Source of the DNA: CAWFKW01 sp964568655
GTDB taxonomy: Bacteria; Bacteroidota; Ignavibacteria; Tepidaquicellales; OLB5
NCBI GenBank assembly: GCA_964568655.1
Contig: CAZMRG010000183.1
Coordinates: 1 to 5,531, forward strand
Length of the DNA stretch: 5,531 nucleotides
Direction: 5' to 3'
A model generated the notes under the pieces. The model ran no database searches. It was given only the letters and a program-made list of their open reading frames with translations, and had not been told where the DNA came from. The translations under genes were made by a program, and so were the position numbers. Positions 1 through 5,513 of this stretch are shown here, piece by piece (within the stretch, counting starts at the first letter, position 1; every line of letters starts with the position of its first letter).

Positions 1-783
1 GTACAATATTTTAAATTGTTTCATGTCTTCCCACGTGGGGCGTTTCCATTGCGGATTCCTGAGCAGCGCAGCGGGATGGAAAGTTACCATGACTTTGAAT
101 CCCCTATAATCGTGAACCTTTCCCCGTAATTTATTCAACGGTTCTCTCGTTTTCAAGAGAGATTCAGCGGCTACCCTGCCTAAAAGCAAAATTAACTTAG
201 GATTAATCAATTTAAGCTGTTTATCAAGATAAGGCTTGCATGCATCAACTTCTTCCGGCAATGGATTGCGGTTTCCGGGCGGCCGGCTTTTTAATATATT
301 ACAGATAAACACTTCCTCCCGTTTAAATCCTGAGGCTTCAAGTATTTTATTCAATAACTGCCCCGCCCTGCCCACAAACGGCTCGCCTTTGGCATCTTCA
401 TCAGCTCCGGGCGCTTCGCCAATAAGCACAATATCTGCATTAGGATTGCCAACGCCGAATACAAATTTTGTGCGGGTTGCCCCTAAAGCGCACTTCTGAC
501 AATTACATATCAGCGAATTAAGCTGCTCTAATGACTCCGCAAATTCCCATTCTTCCTGAACGTGAGTGATGTTCCCAAAAAGATCTACCTCAACGCCCGC
601 TTTTTTAGTAACTTTGTCAGGTTCTGTTAGAGTTTCTGTTTTTTCATGAGAATCTTGAATGAGTTTCTCTATTGCATCGTTTGAATCCGAGCTAATGTAA
701 AGGCTGTCTTTGTAAAATCGTCCTATGTTGTTCAGGTAATCCTTAAACTCTTCAATTATATTTTCAATGCGTTCATCTGCCAC
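1..783 (-). CDS. Family-4 uracil-DNA glycosylase, 3' end cut by window edge
   Basis: Predicted to remove uracil from DNA as the first step of base excision repair; family-4 enzymes carry a 4Fe-4S cluster. The 261 codons visible start at GTG 783-781. This is the only plausible start: TAG lies two codons upstream in the same frame, and no in-frame ATG occurs before about residue 232. Residues 1-90 form a helical then polar, linker-like extension. The glycosylase domain follows, with CQKC at 95-98, FGVGNP at 109-114, motif GEAPGADED at 122-130, PFVGRAGQLLN at 135-145, a RPPGNRNP segment at 167-174, Cys182, LLLGRVAAESLL at 199-210, and the HPAALLRN motif with His235. The canonical Cys before RPP is Ser166 here, while Cys161 lies five residues earlier. 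The protein reaches the family's usual C-terminal Trp/Asp segment (TWEDMKQ), so only a short tail is missing. It follows coaBC with a one-codon gap. Family assignment is secure; UDGX is unlikely because the UDGX-specific KRRIH insert is absent. Confidence 0.93.
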   Translation of the reverse strand, partial: MADERIENIIEEFKDYLNNIGRFYKDSLYISSDSNDAIEKLIQDSHEKTETLTEPDKVTKKAGVEVDLFGNITHVQEEWEFAESLEQLNSLICNCQKCALGATRTKFVFGVGNPNADIVLIGEAPGADEDAKGEPFVGRAGQLLNKILEASGFKREEVFICNILKSRPPGNRNPLPEEVDACKPYLDKQLKLINPKLILLLGRVAAESLLKTREPLNKLRGKVHDYRGFKVMVTFHPAALLRNPQWKRPTWEDMKQFKILY

Positions 784-786
784 CGG

Positions 787-1998
787 CTAATCCTGAATTT
801 TATCAAGTATTATACAAGCTAGTTCAAATTTGGTCATCTTCTCAAGTTTGACTAATTTCTTATTCCTGTCAATAAGGGAAGCGACGTTTGTATCGGTTCC
901 AAAACCTGCCCCTTCTATATTCGGATTATTTACAACTATCAAATCGAGATTCTTACGGGTGAGTTTATCAATTGCTGAGTCAATTTCATTCTCTGTCTCC
1001 AGTGCAAACCCTACAAGCTTAAAATTTTTCTTGTTCTTGCCAAGATATTCCAGAATGTCTGTAGTCTTTTGCGTACTTATAGTGAGTGTAGCCTCAGTTT
1101 TTTTAATTTTTCCTTTTGTCTTTGAAATCGGCCTGTAGTCAGCTACTGCTGCTGACATGATAACATAATCTTTGCCTTGCAACTCATTTTTCACAGCTTC
1201 AAACATTTCGTCTGCGGTTTGAACATTGATTCTGTTCACATTTTTAGGGGTTTCAAGCGAAGTTGGACCGGCTATTAGCGTAACATTCGCGCCTCTTATG
1301 GCGGCAGCTCTTGCAAGCTGAAAACCCATCTTACCGCTTGAGTAATTCCCGATGAATCTCACATCATCAATCGGTTCATATGTCGGACCGGCGGTGATCA
1401 AAACATTTTTATTTAGCAGATCTTTTCGCAACCCTTTAAGCGTCTCGTCTGCATATTTAACAATTGACTCAGGTTCAGGCATTCTCCCTTTACCAACCAG
1501 GCCGCTGGCAAGCTCGCCTGATTCAGGCTCCATCACCCAATAACCCATTTCCCTTAATTTTGAAATATTCCTTGCCGTCGATTCATGCAGCAGCATATCT
1601 TCATCCATAGATGGCGCAACAACAACCGGGCACCGTGCCGCAAGCAATGTAGCTGTTAAATAATTATCGCTGGATCCCTGTACTATTTTTGAAATTGTAT
1701 TTGCTGTGGCTGGCGCAATAACCATTAAATCGGCCCATATACCTGAGTATATATGCCATGTTTTGGTTTCTACTTTTTCGGTAGATTCTTCGCTGACTTT
1801 CGGGAAGATGTTGATAAGAACTTCGTTTCCGGATAAAGCAGATAAAGCTAAAGGTGAGACAAAATTAAGGGCAGAAGGTGTCATTACGACTTTCACTTCC
1901 GCCCCGGATTTCTTAAATAATCTGACTAACTCGCAGGTCTTATATGCCGCTATACCCCCGGAAATTCCTACAATTATTTTCTTTCCTTCCAAAGACAT
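787..1998 (-). CDS. coaBC: Bifunctional phosphopantothenoylcysteine decarboxylase / phosphopantothenate-cysteine ligase
   Basis: Catalyses two consecutive steps of coenzyme A synthesis in the cytosol: nucleotide-dependent joining of 4'-phosphopantothenate to cysteine (CoaB, C-terminal), then FMN-dependent decarboxylation to 4'-phosphopantetheine (CoaC, N-terminal). The 403 residues match the usual length. The CoaC half shows KKIIVGISGGIAAYK at 6-20, the active-site His82 in WHIYSGIWADLMVIAPATAN, PSMDEDM at 130-136 and GELASGLVGKGRM at 161-173. The CoaB half shows VLITAGPTYEPID at 199-211, FIGNYSSGKMG at 215-225 with Asn218, SAAVADYRP at 282-290, the KIKK lysines at 297-300, LVGFALETE at 328-336 and the VVNNP segment at 355-359. 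Asp132 and Ser165 stand where the E. coli enzyme has Asn125 and Cys158; I recall the same pair in Bacteroidota. The ATG start is 25 nt after rpoZ, with no clear Shine-Dalgarno sequence. Stop is TAG. Confidence 0.97.
   Translation of the reverse strand: MSLEGKKIIVGISGGIAAYKTCELVRLFKKSGAEVKVVMTPSALNFVSPLALSALSGNEVLINIFPKVSEESTEKVETKTWHIYSGIWADLMVIAPATANTISKIVQGSSDNYLTATLLAARCPVVVAPSMDEDMLLHESTARNISKLREMGYWVMEPESGELASGLVGKGRMPEPESIVKYADETLKGLRKDLLNKNVLITAGPTYEPIDDVRFIGNYSSGKMGFQLARAAAIRGANVTLIAGPTSLETPKNVNRINVQTADEMFEAVKNELQGKDYVIMSAAVADYRPISKTKGKIKKTEATLTISTQKTTDILEYLGKNKKNFKLVGFALETENEIDSAIDKLTRKNLDLIVVNNPNIEGAGFGTDTNVASLIDRNKKLVKLEKMTKFELACIILDKIQD
791..794 (-). promoter_or_regulatory. Probable ribosome binding site for udg inside the coaBC 3' end
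   Basis: On the minus strand AGGA lies in the last sense codons of coaBC, 7 nt before the GTG start of the glycosylase gene. It is the best Shine-Dalgarno-like match near a start in this window and supports the GTG choice. It implies that ribosomes finishing coaBC could re-initiate on udg. It is a four-base match, so chance cannot be excluded. Confidence 0.4.
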
Positions 1999-2023
1999 CA
2001 GCGTGCATTATCGGTTTAGTTTT

Positions 2024-2320
2024 TTAGTCTAACTCATCGGTCCTGATTCTGAAATCGAGTTCATCATTCAGCAATTCCCTTATACCAACTTCAGTCGGCT
2101 TGTCGCGTTTCTCGAAATCAAGACTGATATTCATCTTATCTTTGCTTACAATATTCTCATCTTCTTCATCTTTCTGCATCAGCGGTTCAAGCCTCTGGTT
2201 GTATTCAATCTTTTGCTCTTCATTTATCTGTCTCGCCCTTTTAGCGGAAACTATGATAGCTTCATATAGATTACCAGCTTTGGATTCAAGTACAGTTATT
2301 TCGATTGGTTTAATTGCCAT
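2024..2320 (-). CDS. rpoZ: DNA-directed RNA polymerase omega subunit
   Basis: Small RNA polymerase subunit that chaperones beta-prime folding and assembly of the core enzyme. The 98-residue product carries the omega signature NLYEAIIVSAKRARQIN at 17-33, equivalent to the R-x-x-x-V-x-x-A-x-R-A-R-Q region of other omegas. After it come a variable, acidic middle (DEEDE at 51-55) and a C-terminal KPTEVGIRELLNDELDF segment at 74-90. No extra domain is seen. The ATG lies inside the end of gmk, giving an 11-nt overlap in a different frame, so translation is probably coupled to gmk. Position between gmk and coaBC is the classical context for rpoZ and strengthens the call, since omega sequences diverge strongly between phyla. 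Confidence 0.93.
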   Translation of the reverse strand: MAIKPIEITVLESKAGNLYEAIIVSAKRARQINEEQKIEYNQRLEPLMQKDEEDENIVSKDKMNISLDFEKRDKPTEVGIRELLNDELDFRIRTDELD

Positions 2321-2885
2321 TTTGTTTTTTTGCTTTATATTTATTTATGATTTCTTCTATTTCTTTTACCGCTTTTTCAAGTCCGCCCGGCGCTGAACTG
2401 TTTTCTATAACATGGTCAAACTTGTTTTTCAATCCTATTTCAAATTCAATCCTGTTTGCCCTGTTCTTTATCTCTTCTTCAGATTCTGTGTTTCGTTTCT
2501 TTAATCTGTCGGCAAGTTCCTCTCTTGGTACATTGATAAAGAAAATTACCGATTGAGGATAAAGCCGTTTGATCGATAAAGCGCCTTTAACATCAACATC
2601 TAATACCAGATCATGCTCGCTATCCAGGTTCTTTTCAATTTCTGCTTTCAGAGTCCCGTAATAATTGCCAAAAAACTCTTCCCACTCAATAAACTCGTCG
2701 TTTTTTATCTTTTCCTGAAACTCTTCTTTTGAAATGAAGTAATAATCTTTGCCATTAATCTCATTTCGCCTTTTTTTCCGTGTTGTAGCCGACACAGAAA
2801 ACCTAAAAAACGGGAAAATCTTAAAGATTTCCTTAATTATTGTTGTCTTTCCTGCTCCGCTTGGGGCTGCAATTGCAAAAATCAT
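2310..2885 (-). CDS. gmk: Guanylate kinase
   Basis: Phosphorylates GMP (and dGMP) to GDP with ATP, an essential cytosolic step in guanine nucleotide synthesis and recycling. The 191-residue product is a normal single-domain guanylate kinase. It shows the P-loop APSGAGKTT at 7-15, the GMP-binding SATTR at 32-36, GKDYYF at 45-50 and EFIEWEEFFGNYYGT at 64-78, then LDVDVKGA at 95-102 (Walker B region). The lid follows, with Arg131 and a TESEEE run at 133-138, and FDHVIEN at 156-162. The first Gly of the P-loop is Ala7; APSG is a variant I have seen in Bacteroidota homologues and should not abolish ATP binding. The C-terminus is lysine-rich. The ATG follows the conserved pattern of a start just before the P-loop strand. 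It is preceded by the 167-nt spacer, the likeliest place in this window for a promoter serving gmk-rpoZ-coaBC-udg, although no promoter is clear. Confidence 0.97.
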   Translation of the reverse strand: MIFAIAAPSGAGKTTIIKEIFKIFPFFRFSVSATTRKKRRNEINGKDYYFISKEEFQEKIKNDEFIEWEEFFGNYYGTLKAEIEKNLDSEHDLVLDVDVKGALSIKRLYPQSVIFFINVPREELADRLKKRNTESEEEIKNRANRIEFEIGLKNKFDHVIENSSAPGGLEKAVKEIEEIINKYKAKKQNGN

Positions 2886-2938
2886 CTGTGCAAACTTAAA
2901 TATCGCTATTTTTAAACTAAGTTAAAAGGGTGTAATAA

Positions 2939-2952
2939 TTCAAATATTTGAA
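2939..2952. repeat. 14-bp perfect AT-rich palindrome upstream of gmk
   Basis: TTCAAATATTTGAA is a perfect inverted repeat without a spacer, 54 nt upstream of the gmk ATG and 29 nt from the GC-rich repeat. Its size and place would suit an operator for a dimeric regulator. An AT-rich palindrome of this length is also not improbable by chance, and no regulator gene is nearby. Confidence 0.3.
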
Positions 2953-2981
2953 GCTCTTAATCCAGGATAATATTCGTTTTT

Positions 2982-3045
2982 CCCCTCTCCTTTTAGGAGG
3001 GGGGTGTCCCTGCCTGCAGCAGGCAGGCGATAGGACGGGGTGAGG
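2982..3045. repeat. GC-rich palindromic repeat, probably a dispersed intergenic element
   Basis: Two adjoining inverted repeats are visible. The first pairs CCCCTCTCC (2982-2990) with GGAGGGGGG (2996-3004) across a 5-nt loop, with one T/G mismatch. The second pairs CCTGCCTGC (3009-3017) with GCAGGCAGG (3019-3027) perfectly around one central base, and is flanked by GTCC (3006-3009) and GGAC (3033-3036). A GACGGGGTGAGG tail closes it. It is much more GC-rich than the surrounding sequence, and its right end lies about 10 nt past the yicC stop. The pattern of CCCCTCTCC, GGAGGGG and GGGGTGAGG resembles dispersed intergenic repeats I recall from Bacteroidota/Ignavibacteria genomes. Only one copy is in this window, so dispersal is an inference. 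No T-tract follows the hairpins on either strand, so it is not a canonical intrinsic terminator. Confidence 0.7.
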
Positions 3046-3052
3046 CTAAAGT

Positions 3053-3931
3053 TTATTCTACGTTTGCAAGCTGTTCTTTTATCTTTTCAAGCTCCTCTTT
3101 CATCTCTACCACATTCTGGGAAATGGAAGAATTGTTGGATTTTGAGGCAATCGTGTTAATTTCCCTGTTAATTTCCTGGACAAGGAAGTTTAATCTTCTG
3201 CCTGAAAGCTCTTTGTCTTTCACATTCTTTTTGAAGTACTCGATATGAGATTTGCCTCTCACCACTTCCTCAGTGATATCCATCCTGTCGCTTATCATTG
3301 TTATCTCATATTCAAGCCTGTTGGGGTCTATCTGAACCGTGCCGTCGAGCAGGCTGTTTACTTTATCCAGCAGCCTCTGTTTTGTATCCTTTATATTTTT
3401 TGCTGATTGTTTTACAATAAGGTCCAACGTTTTTGACATGAAGTTTATCCTGCCTAAAATGTCTTTTTCAAGCGTATTGCCTTCGCTCTTTTTCATTTTG
3501 CAAAGGTCATTCAGAGCCACAACCATGATCTTCTTAACTTCTTCCCACTTCTCGTCAAGGTCGTCCGATTCTTCCGGCTTGAAGATCTCCGAAAATTTCA
3601 GCACATGCTCCAGCTTAATATCTTCTTTAATTCCCGTCGCTTTTTTTATCTGGCTGAGAAGTTTAAAATATTCTTTAACTATTTCCGGCTGGATCTGTAA
3701 ATTGGTCGCCTGGTTAGAATTCTTATCAAGGCTTACGGTTACGGTCACTTTGCCTCTCGAAATTTTCTGGTTTATCAGTTCCTTTATTTCAGACTCTTTA
3801 TCGCTGAAGATCATTGGAACTCTTGAATTAACTTCAAGATACTTGCTGTTGATGCTTCTTAACTCAACATTGATATTCATTTTCTTTATGACTTTGGAAG
3901 CGCGTCCAAAACCTGTCATGCTTACTATCAT
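3053..3931 (-). CDS. YicC/YloC-family endoribonuclease
   Basis: Member of the YicC family (E. coli YicC, B. subtilis YloC), reported to be endoribonucleases involved in RNA turnover, including that of small RNAs in E. coli. The 292-residue length is typical. The N-terminal domain opens with SMTGFGR at 4-10, then ELRSINSKYLE at 23-33 and ISRGKV at 57-62. The C-terminal DUF1732 part carries MKKSEGNTLEKD at 146-157, DITEEVVRGKSH at 218-229 and, at 244-265, the family hallmark running from GRRL through QEINRE to ASKS. It ends in KEQLANVE, very like the E. coli C-terminus. All strongly conserved blocks are present, so it looks intact. Its ATG overlaps the stop of the LOG gene as ATGA (3931-3928), predicting translational coupling. 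Linkage to gmk is conserved in many bacteria. The YicC/YloC family call is secure; the precise RNA target is unknown. Confidence 0.95.
   Translation of the reverse strand: MIVSMTGFGRASKVIKKMNINVELRSINSKYLEVNSRVPMIFSDKESEIKELINQKISRGKVTVTVSLDKNSNQATNLQIQPEIVKEYFKLLSQIKKATGIKEDIKLEHVLKFSEIFKPEESDDLDEKWEEVKKIMVVALNDLCKMKKSEGNTLEKDILGRINFMSKTLDLIVKQSAKNIKDTKQRLLDKVNSLLDGTVQIDPNRLEYEITMISDRMDITEEVVRGKSHIEYFKKNVKDKELSGRRLNFLVQEINREINTIASKSNNSSISQNVVEMKEELEKIKEQLANVE
3928..3931 (-). promoter_or_regulatory. ATGA stop-start overlap coupling the LOG gene to yicC
   Basis: The TGA stop of the LOG gene and the ATG of yicC share bases in an ATGA tetranucleotide. Such overlaps usually permit re-initiation by the terminating ribosome. 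No good Shine-Dalgarno sequence precedes this ATG, so coupling is the likely way yicC is translated. Confidence 0.6.
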
Positions 3932-4773
3932 TCGTCTTTATGTGATTTTTTGTTAATGTTAAATAGACTGACCTCTATTTTCAAATAGTGTTTGTAAAGC
4001 TCTCTTGTCAGGTAATCGAAAGCGTCATCTACCGAATTAGCGATATAAAAAAGATCAAGGTCTGATTTTTCAATGAGTCTTTTTTTCGCAAATTCTTCAA
4101 AGTTAAGTATCTTTCCCCAAAATTCTTTATCATAAATAACAATCGGCATCTTTTTTCTTATTTTTCCTGTCTGCACCAATGTTAATATTTCAAATAATTC
4201 GTCTATAGTTCCGAATCCCCCGGGCATTATAACAAGCGCTTTGGCAAGATAAGCAAACCAGAATTTTCTCATGAAGAAATAATGAAACTCGAAATTAAGG
4301 TCCTTTGAAATATACGGATTCGGGCTTTGCTCAAATGGAAGGCTGATATTCAATCCAATCGATTTACCTCCGGCTTTCTTTGCTCCAAGATTGGACGCCT
4401 CCATTATACCCGGGCCTCCGCCTGAACATATTACAAACCTCCTGTGAGTATTTTCAAGTCCAAGCGACCATTTAGTTAATTTAGATGACAACTCAACAGC
4501 GTCATCATAATACCTCGACATCTCCAGGTCAATTAACGCATCTGCCAGTTTATCTGAAGATTTCTTCTTCCCTTTTAAAGACTTTACTTTCTTCTTCGCG
4601 TCCTTGCCTGAAATTAATCTTGCTGAGCCGAAGAAAACTATCGTATCCTTTATCTTCGCGTGCCTGAACCTGCTTTGGGGTTCAAGAAACTCAGAAAGAA
4701 TTCTGATAGGCCTTGCGTCCGCGCTGTATAAAAATTCCGGATCGTTATATGCTTTTTTAATATTGTTCGCCAT
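3928..4773 (-). CDS. LOG-family (TIGR00730-type) Rossmann-fold protein, probable nucleotide phosphoribohydrolase
   Basis: Related to LOG enzymes, which cleave nucleoside 5'-monophosphates (or cytokinin nucleotides) to base and ribose 5-phosphate; older databases label such proteins lysine decarboxylases. The diagnostic motifs are present: SGGGPGIMEASN at 117-128 for phosphate binding, FFMRK at 166-170 with the catalytic-type Arg169, and PGGFGTIDE at 184-192 with Glu192. IGLNISLPFEQ at 139-149 and ILTLVQTGK at 196-204 also fit. At 281 residues it is longer than plant-type LOGs (about 200). A roughly 40-residue N-terminal segment precedes the first beta strand (TIVFFGSAR at 44-52), and a lysine-rich insertion spans about 57-75. 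The C-terminal tail is polar. It is cytosolic, with no signal peptide. The gene starts 11 nt after the SDR gene without a clear ribosome binding site and overlaps yicC by 4 nt. Whether the substrate is AMP, another NMP or something else cannot be read from sequence. Confidence 0.9.
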   Translation of the reverse strand: MANNIKKAYNDPEFLYSADARPIRILSEFLEPQSRFRHAKIKDTIVFFGSARLISGKDAKKKVKSLKGKKKSSDKLADALIDLEMSRYYDDAVELSSKLTKWSLGLENTHRRFVICSGGGPGIMEASNLGAKKAGGKSIGLNISLPFEQSPNPYISKDLNFEFHYFFMRKFWFAYLAKALVIMPGGFGTIDELFEILTLVQTGKIRKKMPIVIYDKEFWGKILNFEEFAKKRLIEKSDLDLFYIANSVDDAFDYLTRELYKHYLKIEVSLFNINKKSHKDE

Positions 4774-4784
4774 ATTTATTAAAC

Positions 4785-5513
4785 TTAGTGTCCCAGGAGC
4801 CTTCCGCCTTCAACGGCAATAACCTGTCCTGTAAGATATTCGCAATTGATAATAAACTTAACAGCTTCAATTATGTCTTCGGATTTCCCGTATTTTTTCA
4901 ATGGTATCTTTTCCGGCGCTATCTTTGAGGGAGTGCCGCCCTCCTCCCCTTCCACAATTATTGTTCCCGGCGCAATAGCATTAACCCGGATTTGGGGCGC
5001 TAATTTTTTTGCAAGTAAATATGTTAGTTTTATAACCGCCGTCTTGGAAATACTGTAAGGCATTAATCCTGTCCAGTTTTGAAGTCCGCCCAGAGAAGCC
5101 ATATTTATTACAAGCGGGTTTTTCGATTTCCTAAGATACTTCAAAGAGTATTGAGTTAAAAATAGCGGCGCTCTTAAATTTACCGCTATTGTATCGTCAA
5201 ACAATTCGGGTCTTATATCTTCGAACTCAATCTTCTTTATAACACCTGAGTTGTTTACCAATAGATCAATTTTCCTGAAATCAGCGCCGATCTTATTAAC
5301 AGTTTTTTTTACCTGCGGTAAGTTTTTTAGATCGCATTTGTATAATTTATATTTTACGCCAAGCGATTTGAATATCAGATCTGTCTTAAGAATTTCTGCC
5401 TTTGAAGTGGAATTGTAGATAATAGCAAGGTCGTAACTCTCTTTAGCTAAGTAAAGAGCAATTTGCCTTCCGAGACGATGCGCCCCGCCTGTAACTAATG
5501 CTACTTTATTCAA
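4785..5513 (-). CDS. Short-chain dehydrogenase/reductase, possibly pteridine reductase-like
   Basis: Classical SDR oxidoreductase using NAD(P)H. The cofactor motif is TGGAHRLG at 8-15, with NNSG at 87-90 replacing the usual NNAG. The catalytic set is complete: Asn112 (VNLRAP), Ser140 (NMASLGG), Tyr153 and Lys157 (YSISK). VNAIAPGTI at 177-185 and a C-terminal LTGQVIAVEGG segment complete a normal SDR of about 242 residues. Arg at the sixth position of TGxxxRxG is the pattern of PTR1/FolM pteridine reductases rather than FabG (TGxxxGxG). This suggests, but does not prove, NADPH-dependent reduction of a pteridine. The 242-residue form begins at TTG (5513-5511). The frame stays open to the window edge at 5531, adding at least six residues, so the true start may lie outside. 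The nearby ATG at 5521-5519 is in another frame and stops after three codons. The gene is 11 nt upstream of the LOG gene. Confidence 0.9.
   Translation of the reverse strand: MNKVALVTGGAHRLGRQIALYLAKESYDLAIIYNSTSKAEILKTDLIFKSLGVKYKLYKCDLKNLPQVKKTVNKIGADFRKIDLLVNNSGVIKKIEFEDIRPELFDDTIAVNLRAPLFLTQYSLKYLRKSKNPLVINMASLGGLQNWTGLMPYSISKTAVIKLTYLLAKKLAPQIRVNAIAPGTIIVEGEEGGTPSKIAPEKIPLKKYGKSEDIIEAVKFIINCEYLTGQVIAVEGGRLLGH

Larger units (their letters stand above)
2886..3052. other. yicC-gmk intergenic spacer
   Basis: This is the only sizeable non-coding gap in the window. The half next to gmk (about 2886-2980) is AT-rich and holds a 14-bp palindrome at 2939-2952. The half next to yicC is GC-rich and holds a palindromic repeat (2982-3045). 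No small ORF with a convincing start, no tRNA and no riboswitch motif is seen. Firmicutes carry remA/DUF370 between yloC and gmk; no such gene is present here. Confidence 0.85.

Noticed and set aside
1..783. Possibility that the glycosylase is UDGX (DNA-crosslinking type)
   Set aside because: The UDGX-specific KRRIH loop is absent; the region after the NILK segment reads RPPGNRNP as in ordinary family-4 enzymes.
2314..2556. Plus-strand open frames opposite gmk, rpoZ, yicC and coaBC (also 236-499, 830-1138, 1706-2032, 2100-2396 and 3339-3956)
   Set aside because: Each lies wholly or largely antisense to a strongly conserved gene. The translations are Phe/Ser/Leu-rich, as expected from reading Lys/Glu-rich genes backwards, and show no family motif.
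2841..2867. Damaged guanylate kinase P-loop (Ala7 instead of the first Gly)
   Set aside because: APSG-x-GK is a variant I recall in intact Bacteroidota guanylate kinases, and all other motifs are conserved, so it is not a sign of inactivation.
2891..2898. TAAGTTTG on the minus strand, matching the Bacteroidota -7 promoter consensus TAnnTTTG upstream of gmk
   Set aside because: It ends only 5 nt before the gmk ATG, which would force an essentially leaderless transcript, and no TTG-type -33 element sits at the expected distance. An eight-base match with two free positions is weak in AT-rich DNA.
2982..3004. Intrinsic terminator after yicC
   Set aside because: The hairpin is followed by an A-run on the minus strand and by mixed sequence on the plus strand, so there is no T-tract on the transcript side in either orientation.
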